DNA of 63,923 bases from Opitutaceae bacterium (GTDB lineage Bacteria > Verrucomicrobiota > Verrucomicrobiia > Opitutales > Opitutaceae): contig JANJTQ010000229.1 in assembly GCA_024711005.1 (NCBI GenBank), positions 1 to 63,923 of the forward strand, in the 5' to 3' direction. How positions within the stretch are numbered: position 1 is the first letter of the stretch; every line of letters begins with the position of its first letter. Below, piece after piece: positions 17,511 to 26,256 of this stretch. The notes beneath the pieces were generated by a model, which saw nothing but the letters and a program-made list of their open reading frames with translations, was not told the origin of the DNA and searched no databases. The position numbers were made by a program, and so were the translations under genes.

Positions 17511-18728
17511 TCATCCGTGTAACTCTTCGTGGAATTTCACCGGTTTTCCGACTTCGGGATCATCCCCGTCGGCATTGTGGTTTTCGCCAACTGGCGTCGC
17601 CTTGAGCGGATACACAAAGGACCGGCCTTCGTAGTTTTTGAACACCACCTCGTCGTCGGTGATCTTTTCCACGTAATGAGGATTGATCGGCACCTTTCCG
17701 CCGCCGCCCGGCGCATCGATCACGTATTGCGGAACCGCATAACCGGTGGTGTGACCGCGCAGCGCCTCGATGATTTCCAAGCCTTTGCGAACATCGACTT
17801 TGAAATGGGCACCTCCGGTGATGAGGTCCATTTGGTAAAGATAATAGGGTCGCACCCGCATGCGTAGCAGACGGTGAACCAATGACTTCATGATCTCAGC
17901 GTCGTCATTCACCCCTTTGAGCAACACGCTTTGGTTGCCCAACGGCACCCCTGCGAACGCGAGCCGTTCGCAGGCGTCCCTCAACTCCGCAGTGGCCTCC
18001 TTCGGATGATTCACATGAATGCTCATCCAGATCGGCCCGTGCTTCTTTAAGATCCCGCACAACTCCGGGGTAATCCGCTGCGGCAGAAACACCGGGATGC
18101 GCGAACCGATCCGAATAAACTCCACGTGTTTAATCGCACGCAGCCGCCCCAAGAGATGATCGAGCTTGCGGTCGGAGAGCAGCAACGGGTCGCCTCCCGA
18201 CAGCAAAACGTCGCGCACTTCCGGGTGTGACTCGATGTATCGCAAACCCTGCTCGTATTCAGGGTGGAAATTGTAGTCCTGGGCATTCGAGACCAACCGG
18301 CTGCGTGTGCAGTAACGGCAGTATGACGCGCATCGATCCGTCACCAGAAACAGGACCCGATCCGGGTATCGATGCACCAAACCCGGCACCGGCGAATGTT
18401 CATCCTCACCCAACGAATCGAGCATTTCTTCGGCGTGAAGCACCCCTTCCCCGGCCCGCGGAATCATCTGCAAACGAATCGGACAATGGGGATTGTTGCG
18501 GTCGATCAGGTTAAAAAAATAGGGCGTGATCGCCATCGCCAGCTTTTGCCCGGCAAAGAGCACACCCGCCCGCTCGTCCGGCGTCAGAACCATGTAGCGT
18601 TCCAAGTCCTCAAGCTTCGTAAGCCGATTCTTGAGCTGCCACGTCCAGTCCTTCCAATCGCTCTCGGGAACGTGCTGCCAAAGTCCCTGGCCTTCAAACC
18701 AAGTGGAACGATCATCAATGTAAGCCAT
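17511..18728 (-). CDS. kamA: Lysine 2,3-aminomutase (radical SAM, PLP)
   Basis: A 405-residue radical SAM enzyme. The cluster-binding motif is C133-C137-C140 in TDRCASYCRYCTRSR; GGDPLLL follows as the SAM-binding stretch, and the PLP-binding region is DAPGGGGKVPINP near residue 335. Together these fit KamA, which converts L-lysine to L-beta-lysine; EpmB, the shorter relative that modifies EF-P, is usually near 340 residues. The N-terminal region (TWFEGQGLWQHVPESDWKDW) matches the aminomutase rather than EpmB. No ablB acetyltransferase lies next to it, so whether beta-lysine is an osmolyte, antibiotic part or catabolic step is unknown. The chosen ATG at 18728 fits; the upstream frame is unlike the family. 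Confidence 0.9.
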   Translation of the reverse strand: MAYIDDRSTWFEGQGLWQHVPESDWKDWTWQLKNRLTKLEDLERYMVLTPDERAGVLFAGQKLAMAITPYFFNLIDRNNPHCPIRLQMIPRAGEGVLHAEEMLDSLGEDEHSPVPGLVHRYPDRVLFLVTDRCASYCRYCTRSRLVSNAQDYNFHPEYEQGLRYIESHPEVRDVLLSGGDPLLLSDRKLDHLLGRLRAIKHVEFIRIGSRIPVFLPQRITPELCGILKKHGPIWMSIHVNHPKEATAELRDACERLAFAGVPLGNQSVLLKGVNDDAEIMKSLVHRLLRMRVRPYYLYQMDLITGGAHFKVDVRKGLEIIEALRGHTTGYAVPQYVIDAPGGGGKVPINPHYVEKITDDEVVFKNYEGRSFVYPLKATPVGENHNADGDDPEVGKPVKFHEELHG

Positions 18729-18820
18729 GGGAAGGAATCGCCGCACGGTAAAACCCTCCCCCGCCCTGTCAAACCACCCGTCCCTTTTCCCCGTCAACCC
18801 CCCATTCCACCCGATCCCGC

Positions 18821-18841
18821 TTGTCACTTATTAAGTGACAA
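18821..18841. repeat. Perfect 21-bp palindrome TTGTCACTTA-T-TAAGTGACAA
   Basis: Two 10-bp arms around a single T lie between the divergent kamA and carA genes. Near-identical copies occur inside two coding genes (27528-27558 and 47143-47165). Taken alone it could be an operator; the coding copies argue for a dispersed element (see findings). Confidence 0.8.
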
Positions 18842-18952
18842 ACATCCGTTTCGCACTTCATGCGAGCTACTTAAGTTTCTCCGAAAATTCCCGCTGTTTT
18901 TCTTAAAAACCCCCTTGGCAGGCGTGACCCTACGCCTTTTCGTTCTTCTTTA

Positions 18953-20125
18953 ATGTCCACGTTCAAGCCCGCAGTCCTCGCTCTCGAAGATGGTTCCGTG
19001 TTTCGCGGTCGCGCCTTTGGCGCCGATGCCACGATCGCGGGTGAATGCGTGTTCAACACCTCGATGACCGGCTATCAGGAGATCATCACCGATCCGTCCT
19101 ACTTCGGCCAGATCGTCACGATGACCACGCCGATGATCGGCAACTACGGCGTCAACGACGAGGACACCGAGGCGACCACGCCCAAGGCCAGCGGTCTGGT
19201 CGTGCGCGAACTCTCTCCCATCGTCAGCAACTGGCGCAGCCAGTCCTCCCTCGAAGACTACCTTCGCAAATACGGCATCCCCGGTATCAGCGAAGTCGAT
19301 ACACGCGCCATCACCAAAAAGCTCCGCGTCGACGGCGCCCTTAAGTGCTGCCTTTCCACCCTCCCGCTCACCGACGCCGAGGCAGTCGCCAACGCCAAGG
19401 GCTGGCGCGACATGGCCGGCAGCGACTACGTCAAGGACACCACCTGCAAGGAACCTTACATCTGGAGCGGACAGGATCCGGCCAATCACAACGCCGTTTA
19501 TGTCCCCGCCGGCACCACCCTCGGCCTGCCCCATACGCCCGCAAAACGCTTCCGCATCGCGGCCTTCGACTTCGGTGCCAAACACTCCATTTTCCGCAAG
19601 CTCATCAACCATGGCTTCGATGTGCAGGTGTTTCCCGCCACCGCGACCGCCGAGCAAATCAAGGCCTACGCCCCCGACGGAGTTTTCCTCTCCAACGGTC
19701 CCGGCGATCCCGCCGCCCTGCCCTATATCCACAAAACGGTTACTGGCCTGATTCCCGATTTCCCGATGTTCGGCATCTGCCTCGGCCATCAGATGCTCAC
19801 CCACGCCTTGGGCGGCACCACCTTCAAGCTCAAGTTCGGCCATCGCGGCGGCAACCAGCCGGTCAAAAACCTGGAGACCGGAAAAGTCTCCATCACCGCG
19901 CAGAACCACGGCTTCGCCACCGACCCCAAATCCCTCGAAAAAGGCGGCGCCATCGTCACCGAAATCAATCTCAACGACAATACGGTCGAGGGCCTGCGCC
20001 ATAAGGAGCTCCCGATCTTCTCGGTTCAGTACCACCCCGAGGCCGCCCCCGGCCCGAACGACGCGGACCCGCTCTTTCTCGACTTCTACAAGCTGATCGA
20101 AAAGCGCAAGGCCGGCAAAATCTGA
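18953..20125 (+). CDS. carA: Carbamoyl-phosphate synthase small subunit
   Basis: A 390-residue CarA that hydrolyses glutamine to feed ammonia to the CarB subunit for arginine and pyrimidine synthesis. The N-terminal CPSase small-chain domain (ALEDGSVFRGRAFGADATI, NTSMTGYQEIITDPSY) is followed by a class I glutamine amidotransferase domain with the nucleophile motif MFGICLGHQML (about residue 268), FLSNGPGDP, and the catalytic His-Glu in SVQYHPEAAPGP. Length equals the family norm. The ATG has no Shine-Dalgarno sequence (cttctttaATG), and a small hairpin with four T residues sits at 18921-18940 just before it. It stands alone here; carB is not in the window. A terminator follows. Confidence 0.97.
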   Translation: MSTFKPAVLALEDGSVFRGRAFGADATIAGECVFNTSMTGYQEIITDPSYFGQIVTMTTPMIGNYGVNDEDTEATTPKASGLVVRELSPIVSNWRSQSSLEDYLRKYGIPGISEVDTRAITKKLRVDGALKCCLSTLPLTDAEAVANAKGWRDMAGSDYVKDTTCKEPYIWSGQDPANHNAVYVPAGTTLGLPHTPAKRFRIAAFDFGAKHSIFRKLINHGFDVQVFPATATAEQIKAYAPDGVFLSNGPGDPAALPYIHKTVTGLIPDFPMFGICLGHQMLTHALGGTTFKLKFGHRGGNQPVKNLETGKVSITAQNHGFATDPKSLEKGGAIVTEINLNDNTVEGLRHKELPIFSVQYHPEAAPGPNDADPLFLDFYKLIEKRKAGKI

Positions 20126-20157
20126 GCCCGCCCGCAACAGCCATCGCCATTCCGACC

Positions 20158-20184
20158 AAGCCACTCCACTGCGAGTGGCTTTTT
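20158..20184 (+). terminator. Rho-independent terminator of carA
   Basis: A 9-bp stem AAGCCACTC / GAGTGGCTT with a 6-nt loop is followed by a T-rich tail, 32 bp after the carA stop. Confidence 0.88.
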
Positions 20185-20199
20185 CCTTTCCGCCTTCCG

Positions 20200-21180
20200 A
20201 TGCCTGCCCCCCAACGCACCCCGGCCTGGTCACTTCACGGCGTCGCCGACGCCGCTCTCTGGCTCGGTTGGATAGGCGGCTTCGGCCTGTGCCTGCTCAC
20301 GTTGACGGCGTTCGCCGGCGAAACCCACTGGTTGCTCGAAGTCACGAGTCATTTCCATCCGCACTACGCCGCCGGCCTGACCGTCTACGCTGTCATCTAC
20401 GCGGTGGCGCGGCGCTTTCGTGGCACGGCGGTATTTGCCGCATTCGCGCTGCTCAATGTCATCATGCTCGCGCCTCGGTTCGCGCCGCGCGAGACCGCCC
20501 CCGCCGGATCCACGGAGATCAACCTTCTCCTCTTTAACGTCCTCACCTCCAATCGCGACCACGCCGCCTTGCTCGCCCTCGTCGAAAGTGAACAACCGGA
20601 TTTCATCGCGCTGCTCGAAGTGAACGACGCATGGCTCACCGCACTCGCGCCCCTCTCGACCACCCATCCTTATTCCCGCCGCGTGGCGCGTTCGGACAAC
20701 TTCGGAATCGCCCTCTTCAGTCGACTGCCTCTCACCGATATCAAAACCGTTTATTTCGGTCCGGCCGAGGTCCCGTCGATTCGCGCAACACTCAGCCTCG
20801 CCGGTCGACCGGTCAGCGTGCTCGCGACTCATCCACTCCCGCCGGGAGACTCCGAGAACCTGATTCTGCGCGACCGACAACTCGCCGAGATCGCCGACTG
20901 GTCGTCGACTTCGCCCGTCCCGGTCATCGTACTGGGCGACCTCAACTGCGCGCCTTGGTCGCCCGCGTTCCGAAAGTTGCTCAAAGACGGCTCGCTCCAT
21001 GACACCGGACGCGGGCTCAACCCCACCTGGCCGGTAAAGCCGTGGTGGTTGCGCATTCCACTCGACCATTGCCTCGCGAGTGGGCCGTTTGTCGCGGTGG
21101 AACATCGTATCGGCCCCGACATTGGCTCGGACCACTTCCCCGTTCTCGTGACCCTGACCTTGCCTCCGGCGGCCCAATGA
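20200..21180 (+). CDS. Membrane-anchored endonuclease/exonuclease/phosphatase (EEP) family protein
   Basis: A 326-residue protein. Two or three transmembrane helices occupy residues about 14-90 (GWIGGFGLCLLTLTAFAG, AAGLTVYAVIYAVA, AVFAAFALLNVIMLAP). The rest is an EEP catalytic domain: LLFNVLTSNRDHAAL, IALLEVNDAW (the Glu metal ligand), ILATHPLPP-type segment, VIVLGDLNCAPWSP (Asp-Leu-Asn) and the final GSDHFPVLVTL His. EEP enzymes cut phosphodiesters in nucleic acids, lipids or nucleotides; the multi-helix N-terminus with a short lumenal enzyme domain resembles bacterial membrane EEP proteins of unknown substrate. It is 18 bp before the next gene, likely co-transcribed. Confidence 0.85.
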   Translation: MPAPQRTPAWSLHGVADAALWLGWIGGFGLCLLTLTAFAGETHWLLEVTSHFHPHYAAGLTVYAVIYAVARRFRGTAVFAAFALLNVIMLAPRFAPRETAPAGSTEINLLLFNVLTSNRDHAALLALVESEQPDFIALLEVNDAWLTALAPLSTTHPYSRRVARSDNFGIALFSRLPLTDIKTVYFGPAEVPSIRATLSLAGRPVSVLATHPLPPGDSENLILRDRQLAEIADWSSTSPVPVIVLGDLNCAPWSPAFRKLLKDGSLHDTGRGLNPTWPVKPWWLRIPLDHCLASGPFVAVEHRIGPDIGSDHFPVLVTLTLPPAAQ

Positions 21181-21198
21181 CGCTCTGCTGACACCGAG

Positions 21199-21789
21199 AT
21201 GAAAAAACTCCTCGTGCTCATCTTCTTGGCCGCCGCCGGCTGGTTTTGGCTGCACGAACCCGAGGCCGACTGGCGCGGCATGCCCGCCGCTCACGATCCC
21301 GTCCAGACCGACGCCAGGCAACCGGCCTTCCAACAGGGCGATTACACCATCACTTCGCTTGCCGACTATCACATCAAAGCCGTCGTACTGTCGCGCGAGC
21401 GCTATCGAAACGACCGCGGAGCCACGCTTGCGCCCGTCGACCTCGCCCTCGGATGGGGACCGATGTCCACCGCAACCGTCATCAATGACCTGAAGATTTC
21501 CCAATCCGGACGCTGGTATGAATACTCGTGGTCGGACGAACCGCCGCTCGATCCGGACCTCATCGCGACCCATTCCGCCAACACGCACTGCCTGCCTGCG
21601 ACACCCGAAATCCGCCGGCAACTGCTGGCCGTCAACCGTCTCGATGTCGTCACTCTCAAGGGACATCTCGTCGAAGTCGCCGGCCCCAAAGGCTATCGCT
21701 GGCGCTCGTCGCTCAGTCGCACCGACACCCGTGGCGGAGCATGCGAAGTGATGTGGATTACCGGCGTCGACGTCACTCAAGCAAAGTAG
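21199..21789 (+). CDS. Exported hypothetical protein
   Basis: A 196-residue protein with an N-terminal signal or anchor (MKKLLVLIFLAAAGWFWLH). The mature part has the recognisable blocks PAFQQGDYTITSLADYHIKA, LGWGPMSTATVINDLKISQS, YEYSWSD and THSANTHCLPAT, and near the C-terminus LVEVAGPKGYRWRSSLSRTD; these recur in small periplasmic proteins of many bacteria but no function is known to me. It directly follows the EEP gene (18-bp gap). The two Cys residues could form a disulfide. Confidence 0.75.
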   Translation: MKKLLVLIFLAAAGWFWLHEPEADWRGMPAAHDPVQTDARQPAFQQGDYTITSLADYHIKAVVLSRERYRNDRGATLAPVDLALGWGPMSTATVINDLKISQSGRWYEYSWSDEPPLDPDLIATHSANTHCLPATPEIRRQLLAVNRLDVVTLKGHLVEVAGPKGYRWRSSLSRTDTRGGACEVMWITGVDVTQAK

Positions 21790-21808
21790 ATGCCGCCGTC
21801 GGCGCACC

Positions 21809-24013
21809 TCATGCCCACCCCAACATCAGGGCGATTTGCGCGCGTGAAAAAGGTTTGGGAAGCAGGTGATCCACCTTCAGCGACTTCAGCTCCGTCTCGT
21901 GCTCACGCGAAAAGTAGCCGCTATAAATCACCACCCGGCCCTTGTACCCGATATCGCGCAACCGATGCACCAGCTCCACGCCGGAAATTCCCGGCAGGTT
22001 AAGATCGGTGAAGACGAGATCGTAACACTCGGGCCGCGCCGACAACACCGCCCAAGCCGCCAGCCCGTCGCCAACGAGTTCAACTTGGTGGCCAAAGGAA
22101 TCGATCATCTGCTCCGTTGCATGGGCGACCATCTCGCAATCCTCCACGAGCAACACACGCATGCGCTGCTTCACCCGCCCTCCGCACGCAACCGTCGCGG
22201 CGGGCGGCGCCATGTCGGTCAGGGAGCGGGGAGTCACCATGGTGTTGTCGGCCGCGGCACGTAGAAAAACATGGAACGTCGTGCCTTCGCCCGGCCGTGA
22301 TTCAACCTCGACCCAGCCTCCAAGCGAGGTGCTCACATGCCACACCGTGGCCAACCCGAGCCCGGTTCCCTGCCCGACCATCTTCGTCGTAAAAAACGGT
22401 TCGAAAGCGCGCTCGCGCACATCGTCGTTCATGCCCAGACCGTTGTCGCGGACCGTAAGACGGCGCCAGCACTGCGGCATGTGACGCCCCCCGCCGTCAC
22501 GCGCCCCGGAGACGCGAACGACCGACTCCAACGAAATCTCGATCTGCGGCGCCCAATCCGGTGGCGATATTCCGGCGGTTTTTTCAAGCAGAGTATCCCG
22601 GGCGTTGAGGACGAGATTGACGACAAGCTGATTGAGATCCGAACGATTGGCCCAGACCACCGCCGTCGCGTCGGCCGGATGAGTCGTGATTTGAATACGG
22701 CTATCGATCGTCGATGCGAGGAAGTCGAGATTCTCGCGCACCACCGCCTCCAGATCGACAAACTCGCACGCCTCCGCCGATCGACGACCAAAGGTGAGGA
22801 TGCGCTGGGTCAGTTCACGGGCGCGATTGATCCCGATGCGAATCGGTCCCAAATGAACGGCCAGCATCCGGTCATGCTCGTTCTCCATCCCGAGCATCTC
22901 CGCATGCAGCAACATCGGGGTGAGCAGATTATTGAACTCATGAGCGATGCCTCCGACCATTTCGCCCACCGCCCGCAGCTTGCGGCTCTGCAAGAGCTCG
23001 GCATCGATGCGTTTCAGTTCCGTGATATCGGTGCGGCATCCCACCATGCGGATCGGTCGGTGTTCGCCATCGAACAGGGTGATCCCCCGGCTGATGATCC
23101 ACCGCCAGGTGCCATCTTTATGCCGGGCCCGAAACTGATAGACATAGGGCGCATTCTCCTCCCAATGACGGCGCAATACACCCGGGCGTCGCAATGCATC
23201 CTCGGGATGGATGAGTTCCAGCCACGATGAATGGTTGTCCGGCAATTCGTCCGCGGCGTAGCCCAACATCTCCCGGCTGCGATCGCTGAAAGTAATCCGG
23301 TCCTTGGTCACGTCCCAATCCCAAACACCGTCGTTGGAGGCGCGCAGCACGAGTTGGTTGAGCTCCGCCGAACGATTCAACTGCTCCTCGCTCGCCCGGC
23401 GCGCCCGATCCACCGAAAGATCGCGATCCACCCCGATCATGTATTCGCGCCCGTCGATGATCACCAACCGGGCGATGTATTCGATAAAAAATACAGATCC
23501 ATCCTTCCGCTTGTGCGGATTCTCTCCCCGGCAGATACCCCGCCGGAGCCGGGCAAGGAACTGCTGCGCGCCCTCATAGCTCGGCACCAGGGGCGTGAGC
23601 ACTTCCATGCCGTACCCGATGAGTTCCTCCCGGGTCCGCCCATGCAGATCGCAGGCGTATTGGTTGCACTCGACGATCCGAAAAGGGATCTCCCGATCAT
23701 TGGGATCGAACACGCAAATGCTCAGCGGGGAATCGTCGAACAGCGCCCGTAATCGATCATTGGCCGAGCTCAGTTGCGCCTGGGCACGTCGCCGTGCGCG
23801 ATGTTCCCACCACCAGGCCGCGGCAAGTCCGATCACCAGCAACATGGGCACTCCACCCGTCCACCCTGCACCCGTGGACATTTCACCCGAACCCGCGGCG
23901 GCGGTCATCCGCGTGGTCATGCAAAGGCCGCCGAAAAGCACAAAACCGGCGCGTGTGAAACGCACCCGCCGCCGACGCAAACCGTCGCAGAGGTAACGCA
24001 TGGAGATTTTCAT
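21809..24013 (-). CDS. Hybrid sensor histidine kinase with two PAS domains and a receiver
   Basis: About 734 residues from the ATG at 24013. Order: two hydrophobic segments in the first 72 residues; PAS (about 85-205, DSPLSICVFDPNDRE); PAS/PAC (about 215-340, VYQFRARHKDGTWRWI); HisKA with GGIAHEFNNLLTPML (about 357, phospho-acceptor His); HATPase with N-box LVLNARDTL, G1 DNGLGM, G2 GQGTGLGLATVW (about 440-595); a C-terminal receiver (about 617-734) with VLLVEDCE, FTDLNLPG and KPF. It is a self-contained phosphorelay kinase, with no response regulator gene nearby. The frame continues upstream to 24085 into kdsB; 24013 was chosen because it avoids the overlap. Confidence 0.9.
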   Translation of the reverse strand: MKISMRYLCDGLRRRRVRFTRAGFVLFGGLCMTTRMTAAAGSGEMSTGAGWTGGVPMLLVIGLAAAWWWEHRARRRAQAQLSSANDRLRALFDDSPLSICVFDPNDREIPFRIVECNQYACDLHGRTREELIGYGMEVLTPLVPSYEGAQQFLARLRRGICRGENPHKRKDGSVFFIEYIARLVIIDGREYMIGVDRDLSVDRARRASEEQLNRSAELNQLVLRASNDGVWDWDVTKDRITFSDRSREMLGYAADELPDNHSSWLELIHPEDALRRPGVLRRHWEENAPYVYQFRARHKDGTWRWIISRGITLFDGEHRPIRMVGCRTDITELKRIDAELLQSRKLRAVGEMVGGIAHEFNNLLTPMLLHAEMLGMENEHDRMLAVHLGPIRIGINRARELTQRILTFGRRSAEACEFVDLEAVVRENLDFLASTIDSRIQITTHPADATAVVWANRSDLNQLVVNLVLNARDTLLEKTAGISPPDWAPQIEISLESVVRVSGARDGGGRHMPQCWRRLTVRDNGLGMNDDVRERAFEPFFTTKMVGQGTGLGLATVWHVSTSLGGWVEVESRPGEGTTFHVFLRAAADNTMVTPRSLTDMAPPAATVACGGRVKQRMRVLLVEDCEMVAHATEQMIDSFGHQVELVGDGLAAWAVLSARPECYDLVFTDLNLPGISGVELVHRLRDIGYKGRVVIYSGYFSREHETELKSLKVDHLLPKPFSRAQIALMLGWA

Positions 24014-24072
24014 GACCGTATCTCTCGGCTTTTTCCGAGAGAAGCCGCAAACGACCGGATATATCGGCCGAT

Positions 24073-24819
24073 TCAGCCCAGCCACCGCTCAAACTTGACC
24101 GCGTCTTCCTGCGTATCCACGCCGATGGTGGGATCGTCCGTCACCCCGCAAAGAATATCGTACCCGTTCTCCAACACACGAAGTTGCTCCAGCTTTTCGA
24201 TCTGCTCGTAACGACCGGCGGGAAGCTTCGCGAACCGCTCGATCAAGTCCGCCTTGTACGCATAGAGTCCGAGGTGCTTGAAGCACGGAGTCGCCCGTAC
24301 CCAAGCGTCATCGACCTGCCCGGAGCGATCACGCGCATAGGGGATCGGCGCCCGCGAAAAATACAGCGCCCGACCTCCGCCCGGAGCGAAGACCACCTTG
24401 ACCTGGTTCGGGTTGCTAAAATCCTCCGCCGTCGTGAACGGGGTGGCCAGCGTCGCCATCGCCGCCGAACCGCCAATCAATTCCGCCAGCGTAAGAATCT
24501 GCGCGCGCGTCACCAACGGTTCGTCCGCCTGCACATTGATCACCCGCTCCGCCTTCACGATTCGATTGGCTTCGGCAATACGGTCCGTGCCGCTCTGATG
24601 CTGCACGCCGGTGAGGATCGCCTCGAAGCCCGCTCGGCGCAGCGGCTCCGCCAGCAACGTGTCGTCTACCGCAAAGAAAAGCGGAAACTCAGGTGCCTCT
24701 TTTTTGATCCGCTCGGCCACCCAAAGCAAAAGCGGACGCCCCTTGATGACGTGTAACAATTTGCGGGGGAAGCGGGTGGATTCGAGCCGGCAGGGAACGA
24801 TGATCGCGGTCGTAGGCAT
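24073..24819 (-). CDS. kdsB: 3-deoxy-manno-octulosonate cytidylyltransferase
   Basis: A 248-residue KdsB: activates Kdo as CMP-Kdo for lipopolysaccharide inner-core synthesis. The start [19 protein letters not shown] carries the nucleotide-binding R-x-S-x-R-x-P-x-K pattern, and later blocks [36 protein letters not shown] and IGVDTQEDA match the family throughout. Length is normal. The chosen ATG at 24819 removes a poorly conserved N-terminal extension. Its presence indicates an LPS-bearing Gram-negative. The histidine kinase gene follows on the same strand; HPr is divergent. Confidence 0.96.
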   Translation of the reverse strand: MPTTAIIVPCRLESTRFPRKLLHVIKGRPLLLWVAERIKKEAPEFPLFFAVDDTLLAEPLRRAGFEAILTGVQHQSGTDRIAEANRIVKAERVINVQADEPLVTRAQILTLAELIGGSAAMATLATPFTTAEDFSNPNQVKVVFAPGGGRALYFSRAPIPYARDRSGQVDDAWVRATPCFKHLGLYAYKADLIERFAKLPAGRYEQIEKLEQLRVLENGYDILCGVTDDPTIGVDTQEDAVKFERWLG

Positions 24820-24896
24820 TGTGCCGCAAACGCTGTGCGACCGGTTTTTGGGTTGCAAGCCGTCCCCTCTCGCCGGACTTTTCGAGGCTCACTGCA

Positions 24897-25193
24897 ATGG
24901 AAAAGAACGACACGACCGCGATTGGCCAGCACATCAAAGAACTGGTGGTGCAAAACAAGATGGGAATCCACGCCCGCCCGGCGGCCATGATCGTGCGCAT
25001 CACCAACAAATTCAAAGCCGACGTCTTCGTTGAAAAGGATGAGGAGCAGGTGAACGGCAAATCCATCATGGGCCTGATGATGCTCGCCGCGGGCAAAGGC
25101 TCGAAGGTCAAGTTCCTCGCCACCGGCGACGACGCCCCCCAGATGCTCGGCGAACTCGAACAGCTTTTTACCCGCAAGTTCGACGAGGCCTGA
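24897..25193 (+). CDS. HPr family phosphocarrier protein
   Basis: A 98-residue protein with a roughly 12-residue N-terminal extension before the HPr fold. GIHARPAAMIV (phospho-His about residue 25) is the PTS site, and GKSIMGLMMLAAGKGSKV contains the regulatory Ser of the Ser46 type, which HPr kinase could modify. No ptsI or EII gene is near. In Verrucomicrobiota HPr is often a regulator without a full sugar PTS; that may apply here but is inference. The gene is divergent from kdsB with a short gap of 77 bp and ends before a terminator. Confidence 0.92.
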   Translation: MEKNDTTAIGQHIKELVVQNKMGIHARPAAMIVRITNKFKADVFVEKDEEQVNGKSIMGLMMLAAGKGSKVKFLATGDDAPQMLGELEQLFTRKFDEA

Positions 25194-25207
25194 GCAGCCC
25201 GATCTCT

Positions 25208-25297
25208 CAACGCAAAGACGCCAAGGCGCCAAGGTCGCAAAGACCCGGCGCCTTTTTCATGTCTTCTTTGCGTCCTTACCGTCGTTGCGTCTTTGCG
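25208..25297. repeat. Dispersed-type repeat (CGCAAAGACG / CGTCTTTGCG inverted) with terminator
   Basis: CGCAAAGACG at 25211-25220 pairs with CGTCTTTGCG at 25288-25297, around a second GGCGCC / GGCGCC stem (25223-25254) followed by five T residues that should terminate HPr transcription. The outer motif is a low-complexity CGCAAAGACGC sequence of the kind found dispersed in many bacterial genomes. Confidence 0.65.
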
Positions 25298-25302
25298 CTA
25301 GA

Positions 25303-26169
25303 CTAAATTCCGAAAAAAACCCGCGCCGTCTTCGTCGTCACCTCCGCCAACTCCTCCAGACTCACCCCGAACATCGCCGCCGCATACTCCGCGGTGTGAC
25401 GCATAAATCCCGGCTCGTTGGGTTTTCCGCGATGCGGCACGGGTGTGAGATACGGCGCATCCGTCTCCAACATCAGCCGCTCGAGGCCTTGAACCTTCGC
25501 TGCTTCCCGCACGTTCTCGGCGTTCTTATACGTCAGAACCCCGGTGAACGACCCGTAGGCACCGCGTTTTAGCAGTTCGTTCATTTCCGCCGGACCTTCA
25601 CTGAAACAGTGAAACACCACGCGCGTCCAATCCACTCCGCTCGCGTCAATCATCGCCACCGACTCGGCGAACGCGCCGCGTGAATGTACGACCAGCGGAC
25701 AGCTCAACCGCTTCGCGATGACCAACTGCGCGTCGAACGCAGCCCGCTGCCAGGCGAACACCTGCTCCGCCCGCGCCGCATCGTCCTTCGGCAGATGAAA
25801 CCGATCCAATCCGCATTCGCCGAGGGCAACGGGCAGGGAGATCGGCCTCGTGGCATGGGCGTACCGCCCCTGATTCCGAACCTCCGATCCCTCGGACAGA
25901 ATGCGCGTGCCACTTTCCGACCAAAACGCCTCGATCTTTGCGATTTCGTCCGCCCAGTTTTCGCGCACGCAGCAGGGATGCAGCCCGACCGAGTAACGCA
26001 CGCCCGGGTGCGTCGCCGCGAGATCGCGAATCAGCGCCCAATCGTCGCTGTCCGTGCCGATGGAGATCATCTCCGTGACGCCGGCTTCGCGCGAACGCGC
26101 CAGCACCGCGTCAAGCGTACCGGAGCGGGCAAAACCATCGAGATGGGTATGAGTGTCGATCAGGGTCAT
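25303..26169 (-). CDS. tatD: TatD family hydrolase carrying an in-frame palindromic insert
   Basis: A 288-residue TatD/YcfH metal-dependent hydrolase (3'-5' DNase activity in characterised members). Metal ligands: IDTHTHLDGFA (His-x-His), ALGECGLDRF (Glu), PLVVHSRGAF (His), VVFHCFSEG (His), MLETDAPYLTP (Asp). Residues about 86-107 (GTRILSEGSEVRNQGRYAHA) are not part of the family pattern: they correspond to the 64-bp element at 25850-25913 and sit just before the conserved VALGECGLD strand, lengthening the loop between it and the preceding helix. The insert leaves all ligands intact. The start is an ATG at 26169. Confidence 0.93.
   Translation of the reverse strand: MTLIDTHTHLDGFARSGTLDAVLARSREAGVTEMISIGTDSDDWALIRDLAATHPGVRYSVGLHPCCVRENWADEIAKIEAFWSESGTRILSEGSEVRNQGRYAHATRPISLPVALGECGLDRFHLPKDDAARAEQVFAWQRAAFDAQLVIAKRLSCPLVVHSRGAFAESVAMIDASGVDWTRVVFHCFSEGPAEMNELLKRGAYGSFTGVLTYKNAENVREAAKVQGLERLMLETDAPYLTPVPHRGKPNEPGFMRHTAEYAAAMFGVSLEELAEVTTKTARVFFGI
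25850..25913. repeat. 64-bp GTGGC...GCCAC palindromic element inside tatD
   Basis: Ends are GTGGCATGGGC and GCGTGCCAC (inverted). It aligns without gaps over 64 bp with the element in hrpA at 35567-35630, including the shared cores TGATTCCGAA and TCCGATCC. In tatD it is read as peptide GTRILSEGSEVRNQGRYAHA. Confidence 0.88.
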
Positions 26170-26256
26170 GATAAAGGCATTTGATTCCCTCGTTTTCGTA
26201 ATCGCGATCTTCCGTGTTTCACTACGACCTGACGGAAGAGAACAAAGAATCAGACA

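Noticed and set aside
18921-18940. Hairpin GGCGT-gaccct-ACGCC with four T residues just before carA, considered as an attenuator
   Set aside because: The stem is only five pairs and no leader peptide or competing structure is visible; kept as a remark only.
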